64,000 bases of DNA from Ideonella margarita. Lineage in GTDB: Bacteria > Pseudomonadota > Gammaproteobacteria > Burkholderiales > Burkholderiaceae_C. The first letter of the stretch is position 1, and each line of letters opens with the position of its first letter. The stretch is taken from positions 92,977 to 156,976 of the forward strand of contig NZ_JBBUTI010000011.1 in NCBI RefSeq assembly GCF_038066635.1. The letters are read 5' to 3'. Both the position numbers and the translations under genes were made by a program. The notes beneath the pieces were generated by a model. It saw nothing but the letters and a program-made list of their open reading frames with translations, searched no databases and had not been told where the DNA came from. Below are positions 44,644-53,136 of this stretch, one piece after another.

Positions 44644-45597
44644 ATGAAACACCCTCTCGCGCTGGCCGCCCTGGCACTGGCCTTGACCTCGGGGGTTGCT
44701 GCCGCGCAATCCCCTGCCGTGGCCGCTGCGGCTGCGACATCTGCAACCTCTGAAACACCACAAAGCCGCTGGTCAAACGTAGCCACACAAACCCTGGCCG
44801 CAGGGGGCGTGAACTTCGCGTACCGGGAACTGGGCCGGCACCACGGCGGCACGCCCGTGATCCTTCTCAACCACCTGGCCGCCGTGCTGGACGACTGGGA
44901 CCCTCGCGTCGTCGACGGCCTCGCCGCCACGCGACACGTCATCGTCTTCGACAACCGCGGTGTCGGCGCGTCCACCGGCAGCCCCGCCAATGCCATGGAG
45001 CAGATGGCTGACGATGCCATCCTCTTCATCGATGCCACGGGCTTCCGGCAGGTCGACCTCTTCGGCTTTTCGATGGGCGGCATGATTGCGCAGGAGGTGG
45101 CGCTCAAGCGGCCGCAGCTGGTGCGCCGGATGATCCTGGCCGGCACCGGCCCCGCTGGTGGCGAAGGCATCAGCACCGTGGCGGGCGTGGCGAACTACGA
45201 CATGCTCCGGGGTTTGCTCACCGGCCAGGACCCGAAGCAATACCTGTTCTTCACCCGCACCGCCCGCGGCATCGAGGCGGGCAAGGCATTCCTGGCGCGA
45301 TTGAAGGAGCGCTCGCAAGACCGCGACCAGGAGATCGCCGTGGCCGCCTATGTGGCGCAACTCCAGGCGCTCAACGCATGGGGCCGCAAGGCGCCGGCTG
45401 ACCTCTCGACCATCACCCAGCCGGTGCTGATCGTCAATGGCGATGACGACCGGATGGTGCCCACGTCGAACTCGGTCGACCTGGCGCGCCGGCTGCCGAA
45501 CAGCACCTTGCTCATCTATCCGGATGCCGGCCATGGCGGCGTTTTCCAGCACCACGCGGACTTCCTGCCCAAGGCCATCGCCTTCCTGTCGCGCTAG
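44644..45597 (+). CDS. exported alpha/beta hydrolase
   Basis: 317-aa alpha/beta-hydrolase with an N-terminal signal-peptide-like segment (LALAALALALTSGVAAAQS). The nucleophile elbow is GFSMGGM, the acid lies in NGDDDRMVP and the His in PDAGHGGVFQ, so the triad is complete. The oxyanion strand is VILLNHLAA. Resembles haloalkane/epoxide-type or 3-oxoadipate enol-lactonase-like hydrolases; substrate unknown. Last gene of the TetR-linked set, 21 nt after the SDR. Confidence 0.87.
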   Translation: MKHPLALAALALALTSGVAAAQSPAVAAAAATSATSETPQSRWSNVATQTLAAGGVNFAYRELGRHHGGTPVILLNHLAAVLDDWDPRVVDGLAATRHVIVFDNRGVGASTGSPANAMEQMADDAILFIDATGFRQVDLFGFSMGGMIAQEVALKRPQLVRRMILAGTGPAGGEGISTVAGVANYDMLRGLLTGQDPKQYLFFTRTARGIEAGKAFLARLKERSQDRDQEIAVAAYVAQLQALNAWGRKAPADLSTITQPVLIVNGDDDRMVPTSNSVDLARRLPNSTLLIYPDAGHGGVFQHHADFLPKAIAFLSR

Positions 45598-45614
45598 CGC
45601 GTGAACCTGGGGCC

Positions 45615-45634
45615 GGCTGGCTTGCTGGCCAGCC
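45615..45634. terminator. possible bidirectional hairpin between hydrolase and phnN
   Basis: 7-bp stem GGCTGGC/GCCAGCC with a 6-nt loop lying directly between two convergent stop codons. No T tract, so the terminator role is uncertain. Confidence 0.4.
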
Positions 45635-46261
45635 TCAACCGGGCACGGTAATCGGGCGTTGGCTCGACGCCACCATCGGCGCCCACCAGCCCAGCACACT
45701 CGCCAGCGCGCCTTTGAGCGTGCCGTCGTTCACCACCGTGTGGTCGGGCTGGATGCCATCGGGCCAGGGCAGCTGGCTGCGCGCCAGGCGTGCGGCCACC
45801 GCTGCCGCATCTTCACGGCCCCGGCCCGCAAGGCGTGCCGCCAGCACATGGGGTGAGGCCGTGATGGCCAGCACCTTCATGTCGGGCGCCACATGCCGCA
45901 GCGCGGGCAAGGCCTGTCGGGAGCCATTCAGCAGCAGCCATTGCCCGGGTTGCTTCAGCACTTCAAACTGCGCACGGCGCACACCGTAATGCAGGCCGTG
46001 CGCCTGCCAATGCACGGCCATGTCACCGGCCAGCAGGGCAGCCGTGAACGCGGCCTCGCTCAGGGGCTCGTGTGGCTCACTTCCGGCGGCAGTGCTTGCC
46101 GGCCGGGTGACGCTGCGGCGCGCGACGTGCAAGGTGGGCGTGTCTGCCCGCACGTGCGCCAGCCAAGCTTGCAGCAGGCTATCTTTGCCGGCACCTGACG
46201 GGCCGACGACCACCACCAGCCGCTCATTGCCCGGCAGCACCGCTGGATGGAGCGGCGTCAT
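45635..46261 (-). CDS. phnN: ribose 1,5-bisphosphate phosphokinase PhnN
   Basis: Phosphorylates ribose 1,5-bisphosphate to PRPP, the last step of C-P lyase ribose recycling. 208-aa guanylate-kinase-like P-loop protein: Walker A VVGPSGAGKDSLL. HGLHYGVRR is a conserved family segment. Start overlaps the DUF1045 stop by 4 nt (ATGA). Third gene of the leftward phnF-DUF1045-phnN unit. Confidence 0.92.
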   Translation of the reverse strand: MTPLHPAVLPGNERLVVVVGPSGAGKDSLLQAWLAHVRADTPTLHVARRSVTRPASTAAGSEPHEPLSEAAFTAALLAGDMAVHWQAHGLHYGVRRAQFEVLKQPGQWLLLNGSRQALPALRHVAPDMKVLAITASPHVLAARLAGRGREDAAAVAARLARSQLPWPDGIQPDHTVVNDGTLKGALASVLGWWAPMVASSQRPITVPG

Positions 46262-46989
46262 GCCGGCACCTCGGTGCCCAACAGAGGAAAGCGTTGCAGC
46301 AGCCAGAACGGCGCACCGGTGTCGTCCTGGCGGAAGACACAGATGTCACGGGCGCTCTGCGGCGTGGCCAGCAGCGCATCGAACGTGGTGCGCGCCGTGG
46401 CCATCAGCGCCTGCGCCGGTGCGCTGTCGCGGGCGGGCATCGGGTCACTCAGGGTCATGTGGAAGCGCCAGTGGCTCATCACATGCGGATAGCCCCAGCG
46501 GCGCAGCAGGTCAGTCTGCTCGGCCGTCAAGCCGGCCTGCAGGCGACGGGCGATCTCGTCATCCGACGGCGGCAAACGCCAGTCGTCCAGATCAGCCACG
46601 CAGGCATCGGCCAGGCGCCACAGCGGGTGCGCGTGGCGGATCGGCACTTCCGGCCGGATGGTCAGGCAAGCCCCCAGCCAAGCCACCACCAAGCGCGGCA
46701 GGTCGAAGGCCGGGATGCCGGCGGCCAATGCGGCCACGCTGTCGAGCAGCGCCGCCTCGGTGCAGCCCGGGCGCAGGCGCATCGGCGGCTTCAGGGTGGC
46801 GTGGAAGCCGTACAGCGCGGGAGAGGCGGTCAGGCCAGCGGCTGGGGATGCGGGCTGTTCTTCAGCGCTCCGCACCATCCCTGCCACGGCGGCGTCGCGC
46901 CCCAGCCAACGGCTGCCAGCCAGCCACAGCGGATCGTCTTGTGCGGGTGCCCAGTAAACCGCGTAGCGGGCATTCGCCAATGTGGTCAT
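46258..46989 (-). CDS. DUF1045 phosphonate-metabolism protein, 2H phosphoesterase-like
   Basis: 243-aa protein of the DUF1045 / phosphonate-operon family (TIGR03223-type). Two HxT motifs are visible: GFHATLKPP (H63, T65) and RFHMTLSDP (H177, T179). They are about 114 residues apart, the arrangement of 2H phosphoesterases that open cyclic phosphates. PhnP, which normally cleaves 5-phosphoribosyl 1,2-cyclic phosphate, is absent from the window, so this protein may replace it (inference). ATG 46989 chosen (MTTLANARYAVYWAP); upstream frame is not homologous. Confidence 0.85.
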   Translation of the reverse strand: MTTLANARYAVYWAPAQDDPLWLAGSRWLGRDAAVAGMVRSAEEQPASPAAGLTASPALYGFHATLKPPMRLRPGCTEAALLDSVAALAAGIPAFDLPRLVVAWLGACLTIRPEVPIRHAHPLWRLADACVADLDDWRLPPSDDEIARRLQAGLTAEQTDLLRRWGYPHVMSHWRFHMTLSDPMPARDSAPAQALMATARTTFDALLATPQSARDICVFRQDDTGAPFWLLQRFPLLGTEVPA

Positions 46990-46999
46990 CGAAAGTTCC

Positions 47000-47767
47000 T
47001 CAAGCGGCGTCCCAGTCGTCAGGGCCCACGGTGAGTTGCACGGCATCTGCGGCGAACAGGGTGCTGGCGGCCTGCACCGGCACGCCCTGCAAATCACAGT
47101 TGGTGTAGTTGACCACCAGCAGCGGCTGGGTCAAGGGGCGCGCCAGGGCATCGGCCTCGGCCTGGGTGGGCAGGCGGGCGGCAATCACGCTGCGGGCGCG
47201 GGTGTAGTCAGGCACACCCAACGCAGCGAGCGCGGCCGTCACCGTGCCGTGCTGCGCGAAGGCCTCGGCCAGGCCGGCAAAACGCGGCAGCGGAAACGCT
47301 GATTCCGTGACGCCCACCACACGGCCACGCACACGGGCCCGGGTGCGCAGCAGCAGCACGCGGCTGCGGGGTGACACGCGCAGCGGCGCGGCCCACTCAC
47401 CTGCCAATGCCTCTTCGGCGCCCAGCAGTTCACGGCTGGCGCTTTCGCCGGCCTCGGCCAGGTTCTGGGTCAGGCGCGTGCGGCGGCGCAGGGCGTAGTC
47501 CAGCACCAGCTCGCGCACATAGGTGCCGCTGCCGTGGCGCACCTGCACGAAGCCTTCGCGCACCAGGCTCTGCATGGCCTGGCGCAAGGTGTGGCGGTGC
47601 ACGCCGAAGCGCTGGGCCAGTTCAGTCTCGTTGGGCAGACGCGCGCCCGGGGCCAGCAAGCCCTCGACGATGTCATTGCGCAGCTCGCTCGCAATCGCCT
47701 CCCAGCGCCGCGGGGCGGGCGCCTGAGTCAGGGCCTGGGCCGCGCTGTCTTCCGTGATTGGATTCAT
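47000..47767 (-). CDS. phnF: PhnF-type GntR/HutC repressor of phosphonate genes
   Basis: GntR-superfamily regulator, HutC/UTRA type, about 255 aa. The winged HTH reads LPNETELAQRFGVHRHTLRQAMQ, with wing VRHGSGTYV. The C-terminal UTRA domain includes LLLRTRARVRG and FPLPRFAGLAEAF. It diverges from phnG; a 12-mer resembling known PhnF operators lies just ahead of phnG and again upstream of phnC. ATG 47767 (MNPITEDS) is preferred over 47794. Confidence 0.9.
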   Translation of the reverse strand: MNPITEDSAAQALTQAPAPRRWEAIASELRNDIVEGLLAPGARLPNETELAQRFGVHRHTLRQAMQSLVREGFVQVRHGSGTYVRELVLDYALRRRTRLTQNLAEAGESASRELLGAEEALAGEWAAPLRVSPRSRVLLLRTRARVRGRVVGVTESAFPLPRFAGLAEAFAQHGTVTAALAALGVPDYTRARSVIAARLPTQAEADALARPLTQPLLVVNYTNCDLQGVPVQAASTLFAADAVQLTVGPDDWDAA

Positions 47768-47818
47768 CGTATTCAAGAAACTGTCACCGTGCATCGTGAT
47801 ACTGGGCGCATCTTAAGG

Positions 47819-47830
47819 TCGTCTAGATGA
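47819..47830. promoter_or_regulatory. candidate PhnF operator upstream of phnG
   Basis: TCGTCTAGATGA, 11 of 12 bases identical to the element upstream of phnC (TGGTCTAGATGA read on the minus strand). The mycobacterial PhnF site TGGTATAGACCA is similar. It ends 7 nt before the phnG start. Confidence 0.6.
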
Positions 47831-47837
47831 CATCACC

Positions 47838-48353
47838 ATGAACGACAACACCACTGCGCCCCTCGACGGCCTGCCCGACAGCCCGCCAGTCGACCCGGCC
47901 GTGCGGGCCCGCCAGCACTGGCTGAGCGTGCTGGCCCATGCCCCAGCCGCCACTTTGACCGACCTTGCCGACAAGCTGATGACAGGCACGCCCGTCGACA
48001 CGCTGCGCGCCCCTGAAACCGGCCTGGTGATGGTGCGTGCGCGCATGGCCAACCAGGGTGACCGCTTCAACCTCGGCGAAGCCACGATGACCCGCTGCGT
48101 GCTGCGCCACACCGGTGGCAGCGGCACGGTGAGCGTGGGCGTGGGCTATGTGCTGGGCCGCGATGCCGGCCGCGCCCGCCTCGTGGCGCTGGCTGATGCG
48201 CTGCTGCAGCAGCCCGAATGGCACCAGCGCCTGCACGACCAGCTCATCACGCCACTGGCACATGCCACCGCGGCCCGCCGCGCCCGCCAGCAACAAGACA
48301 CTGCCCGCAGCCGGGTGCAGTTCTTCACCTTGCAGCCCGAGGCCGCCGCATGA
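47838..48353 (+). CDS. phnG: C-P lyase subunit PhnG
   Basis: Component of the PhnGHIJ core complex that, with PhnI, transfers the phosphonate to ATP ribose C1. 171 aa, slightly longer than the E. coli protein (150). Conserved features include RQHWLSVLAHA, TLRAPETGLVMVRAR and FNLGEATMTRCVLR. First gene of the rightward phnGHIJ-GNAT-KLM operon; its stop overlaps the phnH start by 4 nt. Confidence 0.93.
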   Translation: MNDNTTAPLDGLPDSPPVDPAVRARQHWLSVLAHAPAATLTDLADKLMTGTPVDTLRAPETGLVMVRARMANQGDRFNLGEATMTRCVLRHTGGSGTVSVGVGYVLGRDAGRARLVALADALLQQPEWHQRLHDQLITPLAHATAARRARQQQDTARSRVQFFTLQPEAAA

Positions 48354-49009
48354 GCCCGCAACACCCCTCTCCCCTCACCACCCTGGGCGCCGGCTTTGCC
48401 GAACCGGTGCACGGCACGCAACAGGTGTTCCGCACGCTGCTGGATGCCACCTCGCGCCCCGGGAAGGTGTGGGCCTTGCCCGACCACCTGGGCCTGCAGG
48501 CACCCACCAGCCGCGTAGACAGCCAACCCTGGCAGCCCGCGACTGCCGCTGCGCTGCTGACCCTGCTCGACGCCGAATGCCGTGTGCACCTGGTGGGCGA
48601 GCTGGCCAGTGCGGACGCCGCCAGCTGGCTGCGCTTTCACACCGGCGCGCACCTGGCCTTGGCGGGGCAGGCCCAGTTTTGCGCCGTGCGGGCCATAGAA
48701 GCCACGCCTGAGTTGCTGGCCAGCCTGTCTGCCGGCAGCGAGGAAGCGCCGCAAGACAGCGCCACGCTGGTGATCGAGGTGGCGGCGATGGACAGCACCC
48801 ACGCCCTGGAAGACGCTGCCTTGCTGCACCTGAGCGGCCCGGGCATCCAGCGCCGGCAAGGCCTGGCCGTGCGCGGCTTGTCGCCGGCCTTCTGGCACGC
48901 CCGCCAGCAACAGCAGGCGCTGTACCCGCAAGGGGTCGATCTGCTGCTGTGCTGCGGCCAACGCGTGGCGGCCTTGCCCCGCTCCACCCTGCTTGACCTG
49001 GAGTTCTGA
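48350..49009 (+). CDS. phnH: C-P lyase subunit PhnH
   Basis: 219-aa subunit of the C-P lyase core; PLP-transferase-like fold without the cofactor. Family motifs seen are QQVFRTLLDATSRPGKV near the N terminus and GPGIQRRQGLAVRGL towards the C terminus. The ATG at 48350 sits in an ATGA overlap with phnG; longer in-frame extension upstream would lie inside phnG and is rejected. Confidence 0.93.
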   Translation: MSPQHPSPLTTLGAGFAEPVHGTQQVFRTLLDATSRPGKVWALPDHLGLQAPTSRVDSQPWQPATAAALLTLLDAECRVHLVGELASADAASWLRFHTGAHLALAGQAQFCAVRAIEATPELLASLSAGSEEAPQDSATLVIEVAAMDSTHALEDAALLHLSGPGIQRRQGLAVRGLSPAFWHARQQQQALYPQGVDLLLCCGQRVAALPRSTLLDLEF

Positions 49010-49013
49010 GCCC

Positions 49014-50141
49014 ATGTACATCGCCGTCAAGGGTGGCGAAGCCGCCATCGAAGCCTCGCGCCAGCTGCTGGCCCGGAAGCGCCGCGGGCCCGAGGACCAG
49101 CCCGCCTTGCAGGTAGCCCAGGTGCAGTCGCAGCTCAGCCTGCTGGTGAGCCGCGTGATGGCCGAGGCCAGCCTGTTCGACCCCGAGCTGGCCGCGCTGG
49201 CCGTGACGCAGGCCCTCGGTGATCCCATCGAAGCCGCCTTCCTGCTGCGCGCCTACCGCACCACGCTGCCGCGCCTGGCTTTCAGCGAACCGCTGGACAC
49301 CGACACGCTGCGCGCCGCGCGTCGCGTCTCGGCCATCTTCAAGGATTTGCCCGGCGGCCAGGTGCTGGGCCCGACGCCTGATTACACCCAGCGCCTGCTT
49401 GATTTTTCGCTGCTGCGCGGTGAGGCGCCCACGGCATCGAAGGCGGCAACATTCACCCAACCCGACACGCCCGCCGACGGCACCGTGCCCAACGCGCTGC
49501 ACAGCCTGGCTGCTGAAGGGTTGATCGAGCCCGCCCTGCCGCAGGCGGGTGACCCGGTGCCGGTGGACATCACCCGTGACCCGCCGCGCTACCCGCTGCC
49601 CCGCAGCGGCCGCCTGCAGATGCTGGCCCGCGCCGACGAAGGCTGGGTGCTGGGCATGGGCTACGCCACCCAGCGCGGCTATGCGCACTCGCACCCGTTC
49701 GCCGGCGACATCCGCTTTGGTGCCGCCACGGTCAGCGTGGTGCCTGACGAGCTGGACTTCCCGATCGACATCGGCGAGATCGAGGTGACCGAATGCCAGA
49801 TGCTCAACCAGTTCGTGGGCAGTGCCACGCAGCCGCCGCAATTCACCCGCGGCTACGGCCTGGTCTTCGGCCACGGTGAACGCAAGGCCATGGCCATGTC
49901 GCTGGTGGACCGTGTGCTGCGCTGCGACGAGTTCGACGAACGCGCCGGCTCACCCACGCAAGACCAGGAGTTCGTGCTGCCGCAGGGCGACAGCGTCGAG
50001 GCCTCGGGCTTCGTGCAGCACCTGAAGCTGCCGCACTACGTGACCTTTGAATCCGAGCTGCAGATGATCCGGCAGCTGCGCGCCGATGCGCAAGCCCTGG
50101 CCCAAGCCCAAGCTCAAGTGCCAACGAAGGACCAGCCATGA
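49014..50141 (+). CDS. phnI: C-P lyase subunit PhnI
   Basis: Catalyses displacement of adenine from ATP by phosphonate within the PhnGHIJ complex (with PhnG/H/L). 375 aa. N terminus MYIAVKGGEAAIEASRQLLA is the family hallmark; LLDFSLLRGEAPT and CQMLNQFVGSATQPPQFTRG are further conserved. Starts 4 nt after phnH and overlaps phnJ by 4 nt. Confidence 0.95.
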   Translation: MYIAVKGGEAAIEASRQLLARKRRGPEDQPALQVAQVQSQLSLLVSRVMAEASLFDPELAALAVTQALGDPIEAAFLLRAYRTTLPRLAFSEPLDTDTLRAARRVSAIFKDLPGGQVLGPTPDYTQRLLDFSLLRGEAPTASKAATFTQPDTPADGTVPNALHSLAAEGLIEPALPQAGDPVPVDITRDPPRYPLPRSGRLQMLARADEGWVLGMGYATQRGYAHSHPFAGDIRFGAATVSVVPDELDFPIDIGEIEVTECQMLNQFVGSATQPPQFTRGYGLVFGHGERKAMAMSLVDRVLRCDEFDERAGSPTQDQEFVLPQGDSVEASGFVQHLKLPHYVTFESELQMIRQLRADAQALAQAQAQVPTKDQP

Positions 50142-51019
50142 GCGTTGCAACCGATAAAGCCACTGCGAAGCAGCCCGCCGAAGGCTACAACTTCGCTTAC
50201 CTCGATGAGCGCACCAAGCGCATGATCCGGCGCTCGCTGCTCAAGGCCGTGGCCCTGCCCGGCCACCAGGTGCCCTTCGGCTCGCGCGAGATGCCGCTGG
50301 CCTACGGCTGGGGCACGGGCGGCATCCAGGTGACGGCCGCGGTGATCGGTGCGAGCGACGTGCTCAAGGTCATCGACCAAGGCTCGGACGACACCACGAA
50401 CGCCGTCAACATCCGGCAATTCTTCGCCAGCACCACCGGTGTGGCCACCACCACCCACACCCGCGCAGCCACCTTGATCCAGACGCGCCACCGCATCCCG
50501 GAAGCGCCGCTGACCGAGGGCCAGGTGATGGTGTTCCAGGTGCCGCAGCCCGAGCCGCTCTACAAGCTGGAGCCGCGCCGCACCGAAACCACCGCGCTGC
50601 ACGCCGCCGAGGAATACGGCCTGATGAACGTGAAGCTCTACGAGGACATCGCGCACTGGGGCCGGGTGGAGACCTCGTACGACTACCCGGTGCGGGTGAA
50701 CGGCCGCTACGTGATGTCGCCCTCGCCCATCCCGGCGTTCGACAACCCGAAGCTGCACCAGTCCCCCGCCCTGCACCTGTTCGGCGCCGGCCGCGAAAAG
50801 CGCCTCTATGCCGTGCCGCCCTACACCGATGTGCAGAGCCTGGATTTCGACGACCACCCCTTCCGCATCACCCACCACGGCCATGCCTGCGCGCTGTGCG
50901 GCTGCACCACCAGCTTCCTCGACGAGGTGGTGACAGCCGAAGGCGGCACGCTGTGGGCCTGCTCGGACAGCGACTGGTGCAGTGAGCAAGCCCAGGCCAA
51001 CCTGACGGCGGCGCCATGA
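50138..51019 (+). CDS. phnJ: alpha-D-ribose 1-methylphosphonate 5-phosphate C-P lyase PhnJ
   Basis: Radical-SAM-type enzyme that breaks the C-P bond, giving methane or another alkane and ribose cyclic phosphate. 293 aa. The C-terminal cluster/catalytic cysteines are Cys251, Cys254, Cys275 and Cys281 (CALC ... ACSDSDWC), the non-canonical CX2CX20-21C pattern of PhnJ. An additional Cys256 is present. N-terminal GYNFAYLDERTKRMIRR and central YGWGTGGIQVTAAVIG are conserved. Tightly coupled to phnI and the GNAT gene. Confidence 0.95.
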   Translation: MSVATDKATAKQPAEGYNFAYLDERTKRMIRRSLLKAVALPGHQVPFGSREMPLAYGWGTGGIQVTAAVIGASDVLKVIDQGSDDTTNAVNIRQFFASTTGVATTTHTRAATLIQTRHRIPEAPLTEGQVMVFQVPQPEPLYKLEPRRTETTALHAAEEYGLMNVKLYEDIAHWGRVETSYDYPVRVNGRYVMSPSPIPAFDNPKLHQSPALHLFGAGREKRLYAVPPYTDVQSLDFDDHPFRITHHGHACALCGCTTSFLDEVVTAEGGTLWACSDSDWCSEQAQANLTAAP

Positions 51020-51504
51020 CGGACACCGCCATTCCCACCACCGTGCTGACCTTCCGCGACGCCGTGGCTGCCGACCTGCCCGTGCTGACTGCCCTGTACG
51101 AAACCTCGGGCATCGACACCCCCGGCTTCAACCAGCCCAGTACCGTGGCCGCCGCCTGGACGCGCCTGATGCAGCAGCCCGGTGTGCGCGTGCGCGTGGC
51201 AGAAGCCGACGGGCAGGCCCTGGGCACGTTGACGCTGTTCGTGCTGCCGCTGCTGGCCCACAACGGCCAAGCCGCCGCGCTGGTGGAAGACGTGGCCGTT
51301 CACCCCAGCGCCCAGGGCAGCGGCGTTGGCCGCGCCTTGATGGACGACGCCATGGCGCTGGCCAGCGCAGCCGGTTGCTACAAGCTGGCGCTGTCGTCCA
51401 ACCAGCGGCGCACCGCCGCCCATGCCTTTTATGAGCACCTGGGCTTTGAGCGCCACGGCGTCAGCTTTGTCGTGCCCCTGCAGGAGACCTCTGATGCCGC
51501 TTGA
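51016..51504 (+). CDS. GNAT acetyltransferase embedded in the phn operon (PhnO-like role)
   Basis: 162-aa N-acetyltransferase. Acetyl-CoA motif A is VAVHPSAQGSGVGRALMDDA; motif B YKLALSSNQRRTAAHAFYEHLGFERHG is split here for length but intact. E. coli PhnO acetylates aminoalkylphosphonates and sits at the operon end; here the gene lies between phnJ and phnK with a 4-nt overlap with phnJ. A PhnO-like substrate is inferred from context only. Confidence 0.85.
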   Translation: MTDTAIPTTVLTFRDAVAADLPVLTALYETSGIDTPGFNQPSTVAAAWTRLMQQPGVRVRVAEADGQALGTLTLFVLPLLAHNGQAAALVEDVAVHPSAQGSGVGRALMDDAMALASAAGCYKLALSSNQRRTAAHAFYEHLGFERHGVSFVVPLQETSDAA

Positions 51505-52297
51505 TCACTCGCACCTCACGCCCCTGCTGGAGGTGAACGCGCTCTCGCACCGCTTCGCCCAGGCCCGCCCGGATCAATGGGCGGTGCAAGACGCCGCGCT
51601 GCGCCTGTACCCCGGTGAAGTGGTCGCCATCGTGGGCGAATCGGGCTCGGGCAAGAGTACCTTGCTGAACTGCCTGGCCGGCCGCATCACACCCACGCAG
51701 GGCGAGGTGCTCTACCGCGCGGCCAACGGCGAACAGCTCGATGTGCACCACATGCCCCAGCGCCAGCGCCGGGTGCTGGCACGCACCGAATGGGGCTTCG
51801 TCGAGCAGCACGCCGCCGACGGCCTGCGCATGGGCGTGAGCGCCGGCGCCAACATCGGTGAGCGGCTGATGGGCCAGGGCCTGCGGCACTACGGTGACGT
51901 GCGCCAGAACGCGCTTGACTGGATGCAGCGGGTGGAGCTTGACACCGGCCGCATCGACGATTCACCACGCGGATTTTCCGGCGGCATGCGGCAGCGTCTG
52001 CAGATCGCCCGCAACCTCGTCACCCGGCCCCGCCTGGTGCTGATGGATGAGCCCACCTCGGGCCTCGATGTATCGGTGCAGGCCAGGTTGCTCGACCTGA
52101 TCCGCCTGCTGGTGGCGCGCATGCATGTGAGCGTGCTGATCGTCACCCACGACCTGGGCGTGGCGCGGCTGCTGGCCCACCGCACGCTGGTGATGCGCCA
52201 CGGCCGTATCGTTGAGCACGGCCTGACCGACCGGGTGCTGGACGACCCGCAACACGCCTACACCCAACTGCTGGTCGCCTCGGTGGTGACGCCATGA
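51494..52297 (+). CDS. phnK: C-P lyase ABC-type ATPase PhnK
   Basis: ABC-fold ATPase that docks on the PhnGHIJ core, not a transporter. 267 aa with Walker A VGESGSGKSTLLN, signature FSGGMRQRLQIA, Walker B LVLMDEPTSGLD and H-loop VTHDLG. Start at 51494 (MPLDHSHLTPLLEV) overlaps the GNAT gene by 11 nt. Overlaps phnL by 4 nt. Confidence 0.94.
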   Translation: MPLDHSHLTPLLEVNALSHRFAQARPDQWAVQDAALRLYPGEVVAIVGESGSGKSTLLNCLAGRITPTQGEVLYRAANGEQLDVHHMPQRQRRVLARTEWGFVEQHAADGLRMGVSAGANIGERLMGQGLRHYGDVRQNALDWMQRVELDTGRIDDSPRGFSGGMRQRLQIARNLVTRPRLVLMDEPTSGLDVSVQARLLDLIRLLVARMHVSVLIVTHDLGVARLLAHRTLVMRHGRIVEHGLTDRVLDDPQHAYTQLLVASVVTP

Positions 52298-53136
52298 CCA
52301 TGACCACGAACTTGACGAACCAAGCCCATCCCGCACTGGTGCTGGACGTGCAGGACGTGCACAAGCACTTCACCCTGCACCTGCGCGACGGCCGCACGCT
52401 GCCGGTGCTGCAGCGCGTCTCGCTGCAGGTGCATGCCGGCGAATGCGTGGCCCTGGTGGGTGCGTCCGGCCAGGGCAAATCCACCCTGATGAAGTGCCTG
52501 TACGGCAGCTACGGCGTGGGGGGTGGACGGATGCTGGTGCACACACCAGACGGCACCCTCGACATGGCCACGGCCACGCCGCACCAGGTGCTGGGCCTGC
52601 GCCGCCGCGACATGGCTTATGTGAGCCAGTTCCTGCGCGCCGTGCCCCGGGTGCCGGCGATTGACGTGGTGGCCGAGCGCCTGCTGCAGGCCGACCCCAG
52701 GCTGAGCGACGTGGGCGCCACCGCCAGCGACGCCGACTGGGCCGAGGCTGCCCAAGCCGCCCGCGCCCGCGCCGCCGTGCTGTTCGCGCGCCTGAACCTG
52801 CCCGCGGCCCTGTGGGAGTTGCCACCCGCCACGTTCTCGGGCGGTGAGCAGCAACGGGTGAACATCGCCCGCGGCTTCATCCAGCCGGCCCGGCTGCTGT
52901 TGCTGGACGAGCCGACCGCGTCATTGGACGCACGCAACCGCCGCGTGGTGATCGAGTTGATCGAGGAAGCCAAGGCGGCGGGTACGGCGGTCGTCGGCAT
53001 CTTCCATGATGAGGAAGTGCGTGACGCGGTGGCCAGCCGCTGCATTCCCATGCCCACCATCGGTCATGATTCGCAGTGCACCGCGGCGCCTGCTACGCTG
53101 CAGGCCGCCCTCCAACCAGAGACACTGACCCCATGA
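52294..53136 (+). CDS. phnL: C-P lyase ABC-type ATPase PhnL
   Basis: Second ABC-fold ATPase of the C-P lyase machinery, cooperating with PhnK. 280 aa. Walker A VGASGQGKSTLMKC, signature FSGGEQQRVNIARG and Walker B LLLLDEPTASLD are intact. The N-terminal VLDVQDVHKHFTLHLRDG is as expected. ATG 52294 lies in the ATGA overlap with phnK. Confidence 0.94.
   Translation: MTMTTNLTNQAHPALVLDVQDVHKHFTLHLRDGRTLPVLQRVSLQVHAGECVALVGASGQGKSTLMKCLYGSYGVGGGRMLVHTPDGTLDMATATPHQVLGLRRRDMAYVSQFLRAVPRVPAIDVVAERLLQADPRLSDVGATASDADWAEAAQAARARAAVLFARLNLPAALWELPPATFSGGEQQRVNIARGFIQPARLLLLDEPTASLDARNRRVVIELIEEAKAAGTAVVGIFHDEEVRDAVASRCIPMPTIGHDSQCTAAPATLQAALQPETLTP

Noticed and set aside
47770..47803. Pho box upstream of phnG
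   Set aside because: One CTGTCAC heptamer lies 10 nt before a possible -10 (GATACT), but the expected partner heptamer (tattcaa) keeps only the TCA core.
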